Shown one piece after another: positions 8,952-17,728 of a DNA stretch of 64,000 nucleotides; positions within the stretch are counted from its first letter, which is position 1, and every line of letters starts with the position of its first letter. The notes below the pieces were generated by a model, which did no database searches, was not told the DNA's origin, and worked only from the letters and a program-made list of their open reading frames with translations. The DNA is from Paeniglutamicibacter antarcticus (GTDB lineage Bacteria > Actinomycetota > Actinomycetes > Actinomycetales > Micrococcaceae): NCBI RefSeq assembly GCF_900010755.1, contig NZ_CZJT01000116.1, forward strand, positions 20,457 through 84,456, in the 5' to 3' direction. Made by a program: the position numbers and the translations under genes.

Positions 8952-9365
8952 CTAATACCTGGGGGTCTTGGTGCTCTTGGGCTGGGTGACCGACTTGGCT
9001 ATGCACGCGGGCATGGCTTGTACTGCCAAGTGATCCCGGTTCCGGTAGACGCTGGGGCTCTCGCCGGTGATCTGGGTGAAACTGCTGCTGAATGACCCAA
9101 GCGAGGTACAGCCAACCTCCATGCAAGCATCGGTGACGCTCATTCCCGCTCGCAGCAACGCCATCGAACGCTCGATGCGTCGGGTCATCAGGTAGGCATA
9201 GGGGCTCTGTCCGTAGGCGGCCTTGAACTGCCGTGAGAAATGGGCCGTAGACATCAGCGCCTTGGCCGCCATGGTGGGCACATCGAGGGGCTTCGCGTAT
9301 TCGCGGTCGATCATGTCCTTGGCCCGGCGCAGGGCCTTGAGCGATTCAAGCTCATACTGCTTCAT
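8952..9365 (-). CDS. AraC family transcriptional regulator, short form
   Basis: A 137-aa protein consisting almost only of the double helix-turn-helix of AraC/XylS regulators: first HTH (DVPTMAAKALMSTAHFSRQFKA), then the conserved RRIERSMALL and second HTH (VTDACMEVGCTSLGSFSSSF). There is no ligand-binding domain. The start at 9365 is chosen because the upstream extension is proline/arginine-rich and not family-like. It probably controls the downstream VOC gene. Confidence 0.85.
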   Translation of the reverse strand: MKQYELESLKALRRAKDMIDREYAKPLDVPTMAAKALMSTAHFSRQFKAAYGQSPYAYLMTRRIERSMALLRAGMSVTDACMEVGCTSLGSFSSSFTQITGESPSVYRNRDHLAVQAMPACIAKSVTQPKSTKTPRY

Positions 9366-9468
9366 GAGAAGAAGATTAGCAGCCCAAGGGAGCACGACCA
9401 CCGATGCGCTCACCCGGCCCAGTGGACACCGAACCCGCCCTCCCAACATCTCGGTGTCGGGTGTCGGG

Positions 9469-9707
9469 CTAGTCTGCCTTGCCGGAGAGTGCAACAAGCA
9501 CACCGGCCACTGCGAAGTACTTGTTGCTCCCTAAATCGCGGATGGACTTGATTCCCATGCCGGCGAGAATTTCGTAGTGTTTCTCGGTGAGCCCGGCGAG
9601 TGACGAGGGCGGCGCAGCGAGGACTTCTTCCAATGGCGCATTTCCAGGGCTTTATCGAGGGCCTTGCCCAACTTCAACGGAAACAGCCCTTGTTCATTTT
9701 CTTTCAT
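9469..9707 (-). pseudogene. small helix-hairpin-helix-like protein, frameshifted
   Basis: Two overlapping minus-strand frames join into one protein if a single base is restored near 9640-9643: the first begins MKENEQGLFPLKLGKALDK, and the second continues APLEEVLAAPPSSL, then LTEKHYEILAGMGIKSI and DLGSNKYFAVAGVLVALSG before TAG 9469-9471. Corrected length is exactly 79 codons plus stop. The GMGIKSIRDLGSNKYF stretch resembles a helix-hairpin-helix element. I do not recognise the family. Each half is too short to be noticed alone. Confidence 0.55.
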
Positions 9708-9998
9708 CGATACGGAACAACATCACACCTGCCACGACACCTGCGATGTCCGGGCTAGCGCGCAAGAACTCAGGGCTCGTTTCCCGCCTCCTGTCGGCCG
9801 CCCTATCGCAGTGTCAGGACCAAAGAGACCCCTTGCCAGATGACCATTTGCAACTACGATCGCGACCGGTAACACGGAGAAAAAAGCGAGATCCATAACA
9901 ACCTTGTTACAGTATTCCCCCACTGGATCCGGTCCGGATGAGCACCCTGTCCGGTCACTGACAGCCAGCTGAGCGGGTCTGCGGGTGCAGTTGCGGGC

Positions 9999-10922
9999 CT
10001 ACGCGCCGGTACCGACGGTTGCTCGCAGATCCCCGGCTTTCTCTGACACCGAAGTGGAGGGCTTTCTCTGCCCGGTTCGGGTTGCACCAATACCCGCCAC
10101 GATGACGAGCGCGATACCTGCAAGGGCCGCGGGCCGCGGCACCTGGTGCAGGATCAGGAACCCCACCAGCAGGGCGATGGCCGGCTCCAGGCACATCAGG
10201 GTGCCAAACGCGGCGGTGGTGAGGCGGCGCAGGGACAGGATCTCCAAGCTGAACGGGATCACCGGCAAGAGAAGTGCCAGCCCAAATCCGATCAGCAGCA
10301 TGTTCAGGTCGATCTGCCCAATCACCGAGGGGCCAACAACCAGTGTCGCAGCAATAGCCGCGACGGGCATCGAGATGGCGAGCGCACCGATGCCCTCCAC
10401 CGCGTCCCCGGCGCACTGGGTCAGCAGCATATAGGCCGCCCAACAGGCCGCGCAGCCCAGGGCAAAGAGCACGCCGACGGGGTCCGCGGCCCCGTTCCAA
10501 GGTTCCGTCAGCCCCAGCACTCCAACCCCGGCGACCACGGCCCACCATCTGCCGGCACCGCGTCCCTGGAACACGGCAACCGACAGCGGGCCGAGGAATT
10601 CAAGGGCGCTGGCCGTGCCCAGCGGCAGGGTTTGGATGGCCATCATGAAGCCCATCGTCATCCCGGCGGTGGCAAGGCCCAACAATGTGCAGATCCCCAG
10701 GGTGGCTCGGCTGAAGCGCTGTCTCCAGGGCCGGGCGATGGCCACGATGATGACCGCTGCCCAGGCCAGGCGCAACCAGCCCACGCCCTCGGGTCCGATC
10801 TTGCCGGCCAGCGTGGCCGAGGCCGCGAGGCCCAGCTGCACGCAACCCATGGCGGCGAAGGCCATCAGGGAGCCGATCCCGGCGGAATTGGTGGTTGGCG
10901 TTGGGGAGATGAACGAGCTCAT
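9999..10922 (-). CDS. EamA/DMT family transporter, RhtA-like
   Basis: A 307-aa protein with about ten membrane helices in two EamA repeats (residues ~20-145 and ~160-290), including MGFMMAIQTLPLGTASALEFLGPL and the second-repeat PVIPFSLEILSLRRL...FGTLMCLEPAIALLVG, the pattern of RhtA-type threonine/homoserine exporters. It probably exports amino acids or similar metabolites. The start at 10922 removes a non-hydrophobic leader. It is divergent from a LysR regulator that probably controls it. Confidence 0.87.
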   Translation of the reverse strand: MSSFISPTPTTNSAGIGSLMAFAAMGCVQLGLAASATLAGKIGPEGVGWLRLAWAAVIIVAIARPWRQRFSRATLGICTLLGLATAGMTMGFMMAIQTLPLGTASALEFLGPLSVAVFQGRGAGRWWAVVAGVGVLGLTEPWNGAADPVGVLFALGCAACWAAYMLLTQCAGDAVEGIGALAISMPVAAIAATLVVGPSVIGQIDLNMLLIGFGLALLLPVIPFSLEILSLRRLTTAAFGTLMCLEPAIALLVGFLILHQVPRPAALAGIALVIVAGIGATRTGQRKPSTSVSEKAGDLRATVGTGA

Positions 10923-11007
10923 GATCACCAAGTAAATGCCACCGGTTTTATCCATGTCCACGCGATAATCATCAACATAACGTTCAGTGATCCTGCACAA
11001 TGGATGG
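10923..11007. promoter_or_regulatory. divergent promoter region, EamA exporter / LysR regulator
   Basis: This 85-bp spacer between divergent starts is AT-rich for the window (ATAATCATCAACATAACG). LysR regulators usually bind such spacers and control both genes. I see no single convincing T-N11-A palindrome. Confidence 0.45.
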
Positions 11008-11907
11008 ATGGATACCCGGCGTCTGCACTATCTCCACGAATTGGCACAGCTGGGTTCAATGCGCGCGGTGGCAGATGTGCTGGGAACCACAACATCCACC
11101 GTCTCCCAGCAGATCGCGGCACTATCCAAGGAGAGTGGAACCGCACTTTTGGAACCCGCCGGGCGCGGGGTCAGGTTGACCGCGGCGGGACGCCGCCTGG
11201 CCGAACACGCAGGGCACATCCTCGCAGCAGTCGATGCTGCCCGACTGGATCTCGATCCCAGCGCGGAGCCATCGGGCACGTTGCGGGTAGGCGGGTTCTC
11301 CACCGCGATCCGCAAAACCCTGATGCCGATCATCCTGGAACTGGCAGTCCGCCACCCGGCCGTGAAGATCATGGTCTTTGAACACGAGCCCGCCGAAACG
11401 TTGAGCTTGCTGGCACTCGATGACCTCGATCTGGCACTGACCTATGACTACAACTTGGCACCTGACCCGGCGGGCGTGGGCATCGAGACATTTGAGATGT
11501 GGAGCACCCTTTGGGGGTTGGGCGTTCCGAGTGACGCCGCAGCGCGCATCACGGGAACCGGCGGCATCCCCGATGCGGCCACCGTCTTCGATTACTTCAA
11601 GGACGTGGACTGGATCGGCAATTCCCGTAATATCGCCGATGAAACCGTGCTGCGACTGATCTCCTCGATGGCGGGTTTCCAGCCGGCAATGCGCCACCAG
11701 TCAGACAGCCCGGACCTGGTCGAGGACCTGATTCTCGCAGGCCTCGGTGTTGGGCTGCTGCCCGCGAACCGCCCGCATCGGCCGGGCGTCAGCATCCTGC
11801 CCCTGCACAATCCCGACCTGCGCGCCCACGCCCGGATTCGCACCGGTCGCGGCGCCTGGCCGGCACTGGCATTGGTCCTTGAACGCATGCGGCAGGGCCG
11901 CGAATAA
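11008..11907 (+). CDS. LysR family transcriptional regulator
   Basis: A 299-aa regulator. The N-terminal winged HTH starts at MDTRRLHYLHELAQLGSMRA and contains TTTSTVSQQIAALSKESG; the rest is a periplasmic-binding-like effector domain (LRVGGFSTAIRKTLMPIIL at ~90). The start at 11008 is preferred over one 7 codons upstream because family N-termini begin at the (M)xxRxLxxL helix. It is divergent from the EamA exporter gene, the usual LysR-target arrangement. Confidence 0.88.
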   Translation: MDTRRLHYLHELAQLGSMRAVADVLGTTTSTVSQQIAALSKESGTALLEPAGRGVRLTAAGRRLAEHAGHILAAVDAARLDLDPSAEPSGTLRVGGFSTAIRKTLMPIILELAVRHPAVKIMVFEHEPAETLSLLALDDLDLALTYDYNLAPDPAGVGIETFEMWSTLWGLGVPSDAAARITGTGGIPDAATVFDYFKDVDWIGNSRNIADETVLRLISSMAGFQPAMRHQSDSPDLVEDLILAGLGVGLLPANRPHRPGVSILPLHNPDLRAHARIRTGRGAWPALALVLERMRQGRE

Positions 11908-12102
11908 GTCATCTTCATCCGGGAACCCGGCCTTGGACGGCATCGATACCGGGGATGGGACTCCGGGTACTCGATCGGGACTTTTACCAACGAAAGACCT
12001 GCACATCTGGTGGCCGGTGAGCACGTCGGTTCGATCCGTTGATTCTTCGGTCCGGTCCGCCGCTTCACGGCGTGCGGACCGGGCCGATGATGGTGAGCGC
12101 AG

Positions 12103-14037
12103 CTATGCGCGGGAAGCAGCTTCCACCGTGGCGCCGAGCATGATCGGAGCAAAGAAATCGGCCAGTTCCTGATGTGCATCAAGTGGCAGCACATGGGCCA
12201 CGTACTGGTCGGGCCGCACTACCACGAGCGCGCCCTGGCTCCGGTCGATGCCGCGCAGATCGAAGATGTCACCCTGTGACTTCGGGTCCGGGGTGAAGAT
12301 CTTCTCGTAGTCGACCAACCCGAACGCACCCTTGCGTGGCAGCAGGAGCCCGGGCATCATGTCAACGGAAATCTCGCGGAATCCCTGTTGGAAGACACCC
12401 CGAACGTCGAAGACTGAATCGGCATCGGCTCCTTCCGGTGTGAAACGCACCAGCGGCGAATCTTCTGATTCGTTCAGGAAGCGGCACAGTCCGGCCAGGC
12501 GCGAGTTGGGATCCTGCGGCTGAAGCGCATCGGCAAAGGCGTAGAGTCGCCAGCGGCCATCGGCCTGGGCAACGTGGCCGAGTTCCTGCGGCTTGCCGTC
12601 GGCAAGTCGCAGCACCGGGGCCGAGTAGAAGCGCTCGCCCACCGGGAAACCGGACGCCAAGTGCTCATGGGCGTCGGAACCGGTGATCAACGACGGCGCA
12701 TAGTCAGTGGCGAATCCCGCCGTGAAGCGGCCACCCTCGACGAACTGCCGCTCGACTTCCGCCGGATCCTGACCCTGGTCCTGCGGATTGCCCTGGACCT
12801 TGGTCTTGGCCCCCATGGCCTTGGACCAGCGAGTGTCGAAGTCGATCAGTTCCTGCGCGATCACCTGGCGTTCCTCGTTATAGGTATCCAGCAGCGTGGC
12901 CGGACTGCGTCCCTCAAGAACCGCGGCCAGTTTCCACCCAAGGTTGAAACCATCCTGCATCGAGACGTTCATGCCCTGCCCGGCCTTGGCGCTATGCGTG
13001 TGGCAGGCATCGCCGGCTATGAAGACCCGCGGGCTGCGGGTGCCGCGCTCCCCCGGCTCTATGTCATCGAAGCGGTCGGCGACCCGCTGGCCAACCTCAT
13101 AGACCGACCACCAGGCGACGTCCTTGACCTCCAGCACATAGGGGTGCAGTACCGTGCGTGCAGCATCGATGATGGAGTCGATGGTGAACCGGTTCCGCGC
13201 CTCGCGATCTGCGGGATCAAGGGATCCCAGGTCAACATAGAAACGGACCAGGTAACCGCCCTCGCGCGGAATCAGCAGGATGTTTCCGCCAGCCGCTGAG
13301 ATGGCGGCCTTCATGCGGATGTCGGGAAAATCGGTGACCGCCAGGACGTCCATGACGCCCCAGGCGTGGTTCTTGGCATCCCCGCGCATCTCGATGCCCA
13401 TCGACCGGCGGACCACGCTGCGGGCTCCGTCGCAGCCCACGACGTACTTGGCGCGCACCTCGATTTCGCTGCCATCTACGGAGGGGTTCTTCAGGGTCGC
13501 CCGTACCGGATAGTCACCTTCCGGCAGGACCTCGATGTTGGTGGCCTCCAGCGCGTAGTCGGGTTCGAGCCGACTGGGCGAGGTGCGCATGTGCTCAAGC
13601 AGGAAGTCCTGCATGCGTGCCTGGTTGACGATGACGTGCGGGTATTCGGACATCCCCTCGGCGACGTCCTGCACCCGGCCGCTGCGGGAAATCTTGGTGT
13701 GGTCCTGGGCATCGGGACGCCAAAAGACTGTTTCATTGACCCAGTAGGCCTCGCGCATCAGGCGATCGGCCAGCCCGAAGGCATTGAACATTTCCACGGT
13801 GCGGCACGCCACACCATCGGCACGACCCACCTCGAGGGCTTCCTCGTTCCGTTCCACAATCCTCGTGGTGATGCCGGGGAATTCGGAGAGCTGGGCCGCC
13901 AGGATGAGGCCGGCGGGTCCGGTGCCGACGATCAAAACGTCGACTTCTTCGGGTAGGGCCTGCCCCAAGGTACGTCCGGGAGCTGCCGGGCGGAGCTCGG
14001 GATCGCCGGGAAGATAGCCATCTTTGTAGAACTGCAT
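12103..14037 (-). CDS. FAD-dependent aromatic hydroxylase, 3-hydroxybenzoate 4-monooxygenase/phenol 2-monooxygenase-like
   Basis: A 644-aa flavoprotein monooxygenase. N-terminal FAD site VLIVGTGPAGLILAAQL, the DG fingerprint (YVVGCDGARSVVRRSMG), the GD motif (VFIAGDACHTHSAKAGQGM), and a C-terminal thioredoxin-like domain (~residues 450-640) as in phenol hydroxylase and 3-hydroxybenzoate 4-monooxygenase (MobA). Length fits that subgroup. It would add a hydroxyl to an aromatic acid or phenol using NADPH and O2. AAGGAG precedes the ATG. Neighbouring IclR and aromatic-acid transporter genes favour a hydroxybenzoate substrate; regiospecificity is inference. Confidence 0.9.
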   Translation of the reverse strand: MQFYKDGYLPGDPELRPAAPGRTLGQALPEEVDVLIVGTGPAGLILAAQLSEFPGITTRIVERNEEALEVGRADGVACRTVEMFNAFGLADRLMREAYWVNETVFWRPDAQDHTKISRSGRVQDVAEGMSEYPHVIVNQARMQDFLLEHMRTSPSRLEPDYALEATNIEVLPEGDYPVRATLKNPSVDGSEIEVRAKYVVGCDGARSVVRRSMGIEMRGDAKNHAWGVMDVLAVTDFPDIRMKAAISAAGGNILLIPREGGYLVRFYVDLGSLDPADREARNRFTIDSIIDAARTVLHPYVLEVKDVAWWSVYEVGQRVADRFDDIEPGERGTRSPRVFIAGDACHTHSAKAGQGMNVSMQDGFNLGWKLAAVLEGRSPATLLDTYNEERQVIAQELIDFDTRWSKAMGAKTKVQGNPQDQGQDPAEVERQFVEGGRFTAGFATDYAPSLITGSDAHEHLASGFPVGERFYSAPVLRLADGKPQELGHVAQADGRWRLYAFADALQPQDPNSRLAGLCRFLNESEDSPLVRFTPEGADADSVFDVRGVFQQGFREISVDMMPGLLLPRKGAFGLVDYEKIFTPDPKSQGDIFDLRGIDRSQGALVVVRPDQYVAHVLPLDAHQELADFFAPIMLGATVEAASRA

Positions 14038-14122
14038 GGTGCTCCTTGAAGACTGTGTACTACTGGGGGATCAACTTAATCTTGTCCACACTGTAGTGAG
14101 CCTCGTTACTTGAGGGCCATAG

Positions 14123-14141
14123 AATTCTGAACACCAGAATT
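14123..14141. promoter_or_regulatory. IclR-type operator upstream of the hydroxylase gene
   Basis: Perfect inverted repeat AATTCTG-5 bp-CAGAATT, 86 bp before the hydroxylase ATG. The sequence AATTCTGAACACCAGAATT matches the second site at 14953-14971 in 17 of 19 positions. Its location between the iclR gene and its probable target makes it an operator for that regulator (inference). Confidence 0.75.
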
Positions 14142-14161
14142 TTTCCTCCTGGCTGGTGCCG

Positions 14162-14980
14162 TCAGTCTTCTTCGGAGGGCCCGGTGGCCTCTCGCAACAC
14201 GTCCTCGAGTCGGGCAACGGTGCGCGCGGCCTCACCGAAGAGGCCGGCGTCAAAGACCTGTCGAAAGCGGGATTGGGGGATGGCCACACTGATGCCGCAG
14301 ACAACTTCTCCCGCTGCATTGGATACCGACATCCCCAGGGCGCTAACCCCCTCCTCGGTACCTTCGAAGTTGGCGGCGAAGCCACGTTCGCGCACGATAC
14401 CCAGCTCCCGCACCAGTGCCGCGTACTCCACCTCGGAGAGGCTAAGCACGCCGGCAGAAGCTCCCCGGTAAAGCCGCTCGAGTTCCTCCGGGGCAAGTCG
14501 GGCAAGCATTGCCTTGCCGGCCGAGGCGCGGTGGGCAGAAAGGACGAATCCCCGTCGGTCGCCCACGCGCAGGGCTCGGGAACCCTCCACCGTGGAAATG
14601 AAGCGGACCTCTCCACCCACCCTCACCATCAGGTTCACGGTTTCCCGCACCGTTGCCGCCAGTTCCTCCAGCAGCGGTTGAGCCAGGCTCCGCAGTTCAC
14701 CGATCCGGCCTTGGCCGGCCGGCCCAGACCCGAGCGCGGGCCCGGGTACATAGCCACGACCCGCCTCCCGTTGAGCGAAACCACGGTAGATGAGCATGGC
14801 CAGCAGTCGGTGCGCGGTAGAGGGTGAGACTCCGATCTCAGCTGCTGCGTCCTTCAACCGAATCGATCCCTGGTCACGCAGCAGCTCGATGAGCTGCAAG
14901 GCGTTGTCGACCGCTTCAATGGGATAACGGGGAATTTGACGCCCAGCCCTTAAATTCTGCACAACAGAATTATAATGCAC
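14162..14980 (-). CDS. IclR family transcriptional regulator
   Basis: A 272-aa (as drawn) regulator: N-terminal winged HTH with IRLKDAAAEIGVSPSTAHRLLAML, then the IclR effector domain (RETVNLMVRVGGEV, FVLSAHRASAGKAMLA, GIVRERGFAANFEGTEEGV, GISVAIP). The start is uncertain: GTG at 14980 and GTG at 14962 both overlap a 19-bp palindrome, and either is compatible with the family. It sits between the hydroxylase (same strand) and an aromatic-acid transporter (opposite strand), with a matching palindrome beside each, so it probably senses the aromatic substrate and also regulates itself. Confidence 0.9.
   Translation of the reverse strand: MHYNSVVQNLRAGRQIPRYPIEAVDNALQLIELLRDQGSIRLKDAAAEIGVSPSTAHRLLAMLIYRGFAQREAGRGYVPGPALGSGPAGQGRIGELRSLAQPLLEELAATVRETVNLMVRVGGEVRFISTVEGSRALRVGDRRGFVLSAHRASAGKAMLARLAPEELERLYRGASAGVLSLSEVEYAALVRELGIVRERGFAANFEGTEEGVSALGMSVSNAAGEVVCGISVAIPQSRFRQVFDAGLFGEAARTVARLEDVLREATGPSEED
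14953..14971. promoter_or_regulatory. IclR-type operator between iclR and the AAHS transporter
   Basis: Perfect inverted repeat AATTCTG-CACAA-CAGAATT, sharing consensus AATTCTGNACANCAGAATT with the site at 14123-14141. It overlaps the 5' end of the regulator gene and lies 39 bp before the transporter start at 15011, well placed for control of both divergent genes. Confidence 0.78.
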
Positions 14981-15010
14981 ATCACACTGAGGCCAAGGAC
15001 ACTTGAACCT

Positions 15011-16309
15011 ATGACTTTCTCCACACGTGACGAATCGACGGGTTCAGGCGGGCAGGCCGCCACCATTTCGGCTGATCCGCCGAACGACACGAAACCCACT
15101 CAGCGAAAAGCCGCCATGGCCATTCTGGCCTGCTGGCTACTGGTTGTTTTCGATGGCTATGACCTCATAGTATTCGGCACCGTACAGTCCTCGCTCCTGG
15201 CGATCGACGATTGGGGACTGACCCCGGCGACGATGGGCACCATTGGATCATTGGCCTTCGTGGGCATGATGATTGGCGCACTTGCGGCCGGCCGGCTCTC
15301 CGACGCCCTGGGCAGGCGCCGCACCATTCTTGCCTGTGCGATCCTCTTCTCCACCCTGACCACTCTCTGCGCCTTCGCGCCGAACCCCGTGGTCTTCGGC
15401 GCACTGCGCCTGCTCGCCGGAATCGGCCTCGGTGGCCTGGTGCCCTCCGCCAACGCCATGGTGGCCGAACTGGTACCGGACCGCTGGCGCTCCACCATGG
15501 CCACGCTGATGATGTCGGGCGTGCCGATCGGCGGATCGATCGCCGCCGTCACCGGCATGTGGATCATCCCGGCCTTCGGCTGGGAAGCGATGTTCCTGAT
15601 CTCCATCATCGCACTGGTCGCAGTCGTCCCCCTGGCCTTCCGCTACCTGCCCGAAACCCTGTCGTTCAAACATCGCAGCGGGCCAAGCGCACGTCGAAAC
15701 TCGGGCTTCGGCCAGCTCCTGCGCGCCCCTTACGTGGGCGCATCGGTACTTTTCGCCGTGGCCTCCTTGGCAATCCTCTTCGCCTGGTACGGACTGGGCA
15801 TATGGCTGCCCAACCTGATGCAGCAGGCCGGATACGATTTGGGCTCCGCCCTGACCTTCGCCCTGGCCCTGAACCTCGGCGCCGTGGCCGGATCCGCCGT
15901 GACGGCCTGGGCCGGAGACCGTTTCGGAGCGGCCCCCACCGCTGCGGTGGCCTCCCTGGTAGCCGGGATCGGATTGGTCGTCATCATGAGCACTCCCCCG
16001 GTGGCCGTCGTCTACGCCATGCTGATTCTCGCCGGCGTGGGTACCCACGGTACAGCGGCATTGTTGATCGCCGCCGTCGCCAATCACTACCCGGAGCGGT
16101 TGCGCGGCACGGCGCTGGGCTGGGTGATGGGTATGGGCCGCATCGGTGCCGTCGCCGCCCCGCAGGTCGGTGGCCTGCTGCTGGCTGCAGGACTCGGTGT
16201 GAACTCGAACTTCCTGGTGTTCGCACTCGGCGCCGCCCTTGCCGCTGTACTCTTCGGAGTCATCACCTTCCGCATCAGGCCGGTTGTCGACCCCGCCACG
16301 GTGGGTTAG
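15011..16309 (+). CDS. MFS aromatic acid:H+ symporter (AAHS family), PcaK-like
   Basis: A 432-aa, 12-helix MFS permease. The AAHS signature is present in helix 1 (VVFDGYDLIVFGTVQSSLL) and loop 2-3 (AAGRLSDALGRRRT), with a repeat in loop 8-9 (GDRFGA). The family imports benzoate, hydroxybenzoates or protocatechuate with protons. The start at 15011 is used (AAGGA upstream) instead of the ATG at 14975, which overlaps the divergent iclR start. Together with the IclR regulator and the hydroxylase it forms an uptake-plus-hydroxylation module. Confidence 0.9.
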   Translation: MTFSTRDESTGSGGQAATISADPPNDTKPTQRKAAMAILACWLLVVFDGYDLIVFGTVQSSLLAIDDWGLTPATMGTIGSLAFVGMMIGALAAGRLSDALGRRRTILACAILFSTLTTLCAFAPNPVVFGALRLLAGIGLGGLVPSANAMVAELVPDRWRSTMATLMMSGVPIGGSIAAVTGMWIIPAFGWEAMFLISIIALVAVVPLAFRYLPETLSFKHRSGPSARRNSGFGQLLRAPYVGASVLFAVASLAILFAWYGLGIWLPNLMQQAGYDLGSALTFALALNLGAVAGSAVTAWAGDRFGAAPTAAVASLVAGIGLVVIMSTPPVAVVYAMLILAGVGTHGTAALLIAAVANHYPERLRGTALGWVMGMGRIGAVAAPQVGGLLLAAGLGVNSNFLVFALGAALAAVLFGVITFRIRPVVDPATVG

Positions 16310-16471
16310 GCAGCCAGTACTCCGGCCGGTCCGGCGCAATGTGCCGGCTGCCGCACTACGACAAACGCGCTGGCGGTACCCCAAAATTATTGGGGGTACC
16401 GCCCGCGCGCGGCTTGCTCGCATTCATCTACCGAGCCACGGTCTTGTTGCACGCCGATGAGGAGGCACGCC

Positions 16472-17227
16472 CTAGAACAACCCGGAATGTTCCTCGGTCA
16501 GTTCGGGCCCGTTGTTGCGCACATTGCCCACCGCGGAGTCGACCTCGCGCAGCGACCAACTGGCGGCAACCTCGTAGGCTCCCGCCCGCACCATTTCCAC
16601 GAGCTCGGCGGCGCTCTTGTTCTCCGGGTCAAGCCATTCGGCGAGCGCGTCCTGGGACAGGGGAATCGGCAGCCGGTCGTGCAAGCCATGCAGTTCCCGC
16701 AATACCGGGGAATCGGAGTCGGCCGGCGGAGCAGGGCAGGTGAGGATCGTGGTGGAGAGCAGCCATTGTTCCGGGTCTCCGTCGTCTTTCTCCGGGTCCT
16801 TCCACCATTCATAGAGGCCGGCGAAGAAGATCAGGGAATCATCGGCGGGATGCACATAGAAGGGGCGTTTTTTGGCCTTGGGTGTGTCCCCCGCCAGCCA
16901 TTCGTAATATCCTTCGGCGGGAACCGCACAGCGCTTGGACTTGATGGCCGAGCGGAAGGTGGGTTTTTCGGTGACAGTTTCGCTGCGTGCGTTGAACGCG
17001 CGAACGCCCACCGCGGGATCCTTGGCCCAACTCGGGACCAGCCCCCACTTGGCGACATGCACCTGGCGATGGATCTTCTCGTCTATGAGCCGTTCCAACA
17101 CGACGGGCACGTCGGTGGTCGGGGCGATGTTCCAGGATTGGCGCAATTCGAGGTTTGCGTCGGCCTCGGCTTCCGCCTCTGCGACCAGGTCCCCGATTGC
17201 CTTTGCCATGACGTATCTTCCGCACAT
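16472..17227 (-). CDS. SRAP family protein (YedK/HMCES-like abasic-site DNA-protein crosslinker)
   Basis: A 251-aa SOS-response-associated peptidase (SRAP) domain protein. It begins Met-Cys-Gly-Arg-Tyr; Cys2, exposed after Met removal, is the residue that crosslinks to abasic sites in single-stranded DNA in this family. The other conserved elements follow: WNIAPT (Asn), RAFNARSETV, CAVPAEGYYEW (Glu), and the His region LHDRLPIPL. The start at 17227 is chosen because Cys2 must be N-terminal and AGAAGGGA lies at proper spacing; two upstream Mets would bury it. Confidence 0.92.
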   Translation of the reverse strand: MCGRYVMAKAIGDLVAEAEAEADANLELRQSWNIAPTTDVPVVLERLIDEKIHRQVHVAKWGLVPSWAKDPAVGVRAFNARSETVTEKPTFRSAIKSKRCAVPAEGYYEWLAGDTPKAKKRPFYVHPADDSLIFFAGLYEWWKDPEKDDGDPEQWLLSTTILTCPAPPADSDSPVLRELHGLHDRLPIPLSQDALAEWLDPENKSAAELVEMVRAGAYEVAASWSLREVDSAVGNVRNNGPELTEEHSGLF

Positions 17228-17728
17228 CCGCATCGTCCCTTCTTGTTGACTCCTACGTATTCGCAATCCTCATGGAACCTTTGGTCCCGCAGGGGTTGAT
17301 CAGTCCCATAGACACCGTATCGCTTACGCGGGTTCCCCGGAACGATGGGCGCAGTCACGTGCGCAATGCCTTGAAGACTTCATCCTCACGATGCGCCCTC
17401 AACTCCCGGGCCGCTGCCGGCGGATCCCTTCGATGCGTTGCACTCCACCCACAAACGTGTCGGCGCGGGAAGAGCTCTCCAGGCCCAGAGACCCAAGCAA
17501 AATATGATGCCGGCAGGAGCTGCTCGCGCAGGCATCCGGATCGGTCACCAGTGAAGTTCACGGGGAACACCTACCGAAGGACTTTTAATGGTGAGCATGT
17601 GGACTCCTTGAGTGAGCCTGTCGCTGGCCGTCTGAGTCTGTGGGGCACCGCGTGAGGCTGTGGGGTGCAAAGGAATCAGGTCGCTTGGTAGACACCGGAT
17701 GAGGCCAGCAGAGTGCAGACTTTAGTGC
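17228..17728. other. intergenic region without a recognisable gene
   Basis: About 500 bp separate the SRAP gene and the GH3 gene. Short frames occur on both strands but none has a recognisable domain or a good ribosome binding site. Near 17630-17675 a CTGTGGGG motif is repeated (GAGTCTGTGGGGCACC, GAGGCTGTGGGGTGC). Confidence 0.4.

Noticed and set aside
10146..11381. 411-aa plus-strand frame opposite the EamA exporter
   Set aside because: Runs antisense through the exporter and into the LysR gene; composition (Gln/His/Gly/Arg-rich) is that of a shadow.
15211..16743. 510-aa frame overlapping the AAHS transporter
   Set aside because: Same strand, different frame as a clear MFS gene; Arg/Gly/Pro-rich composition typical of a shadow frame in GC-rich DNA.
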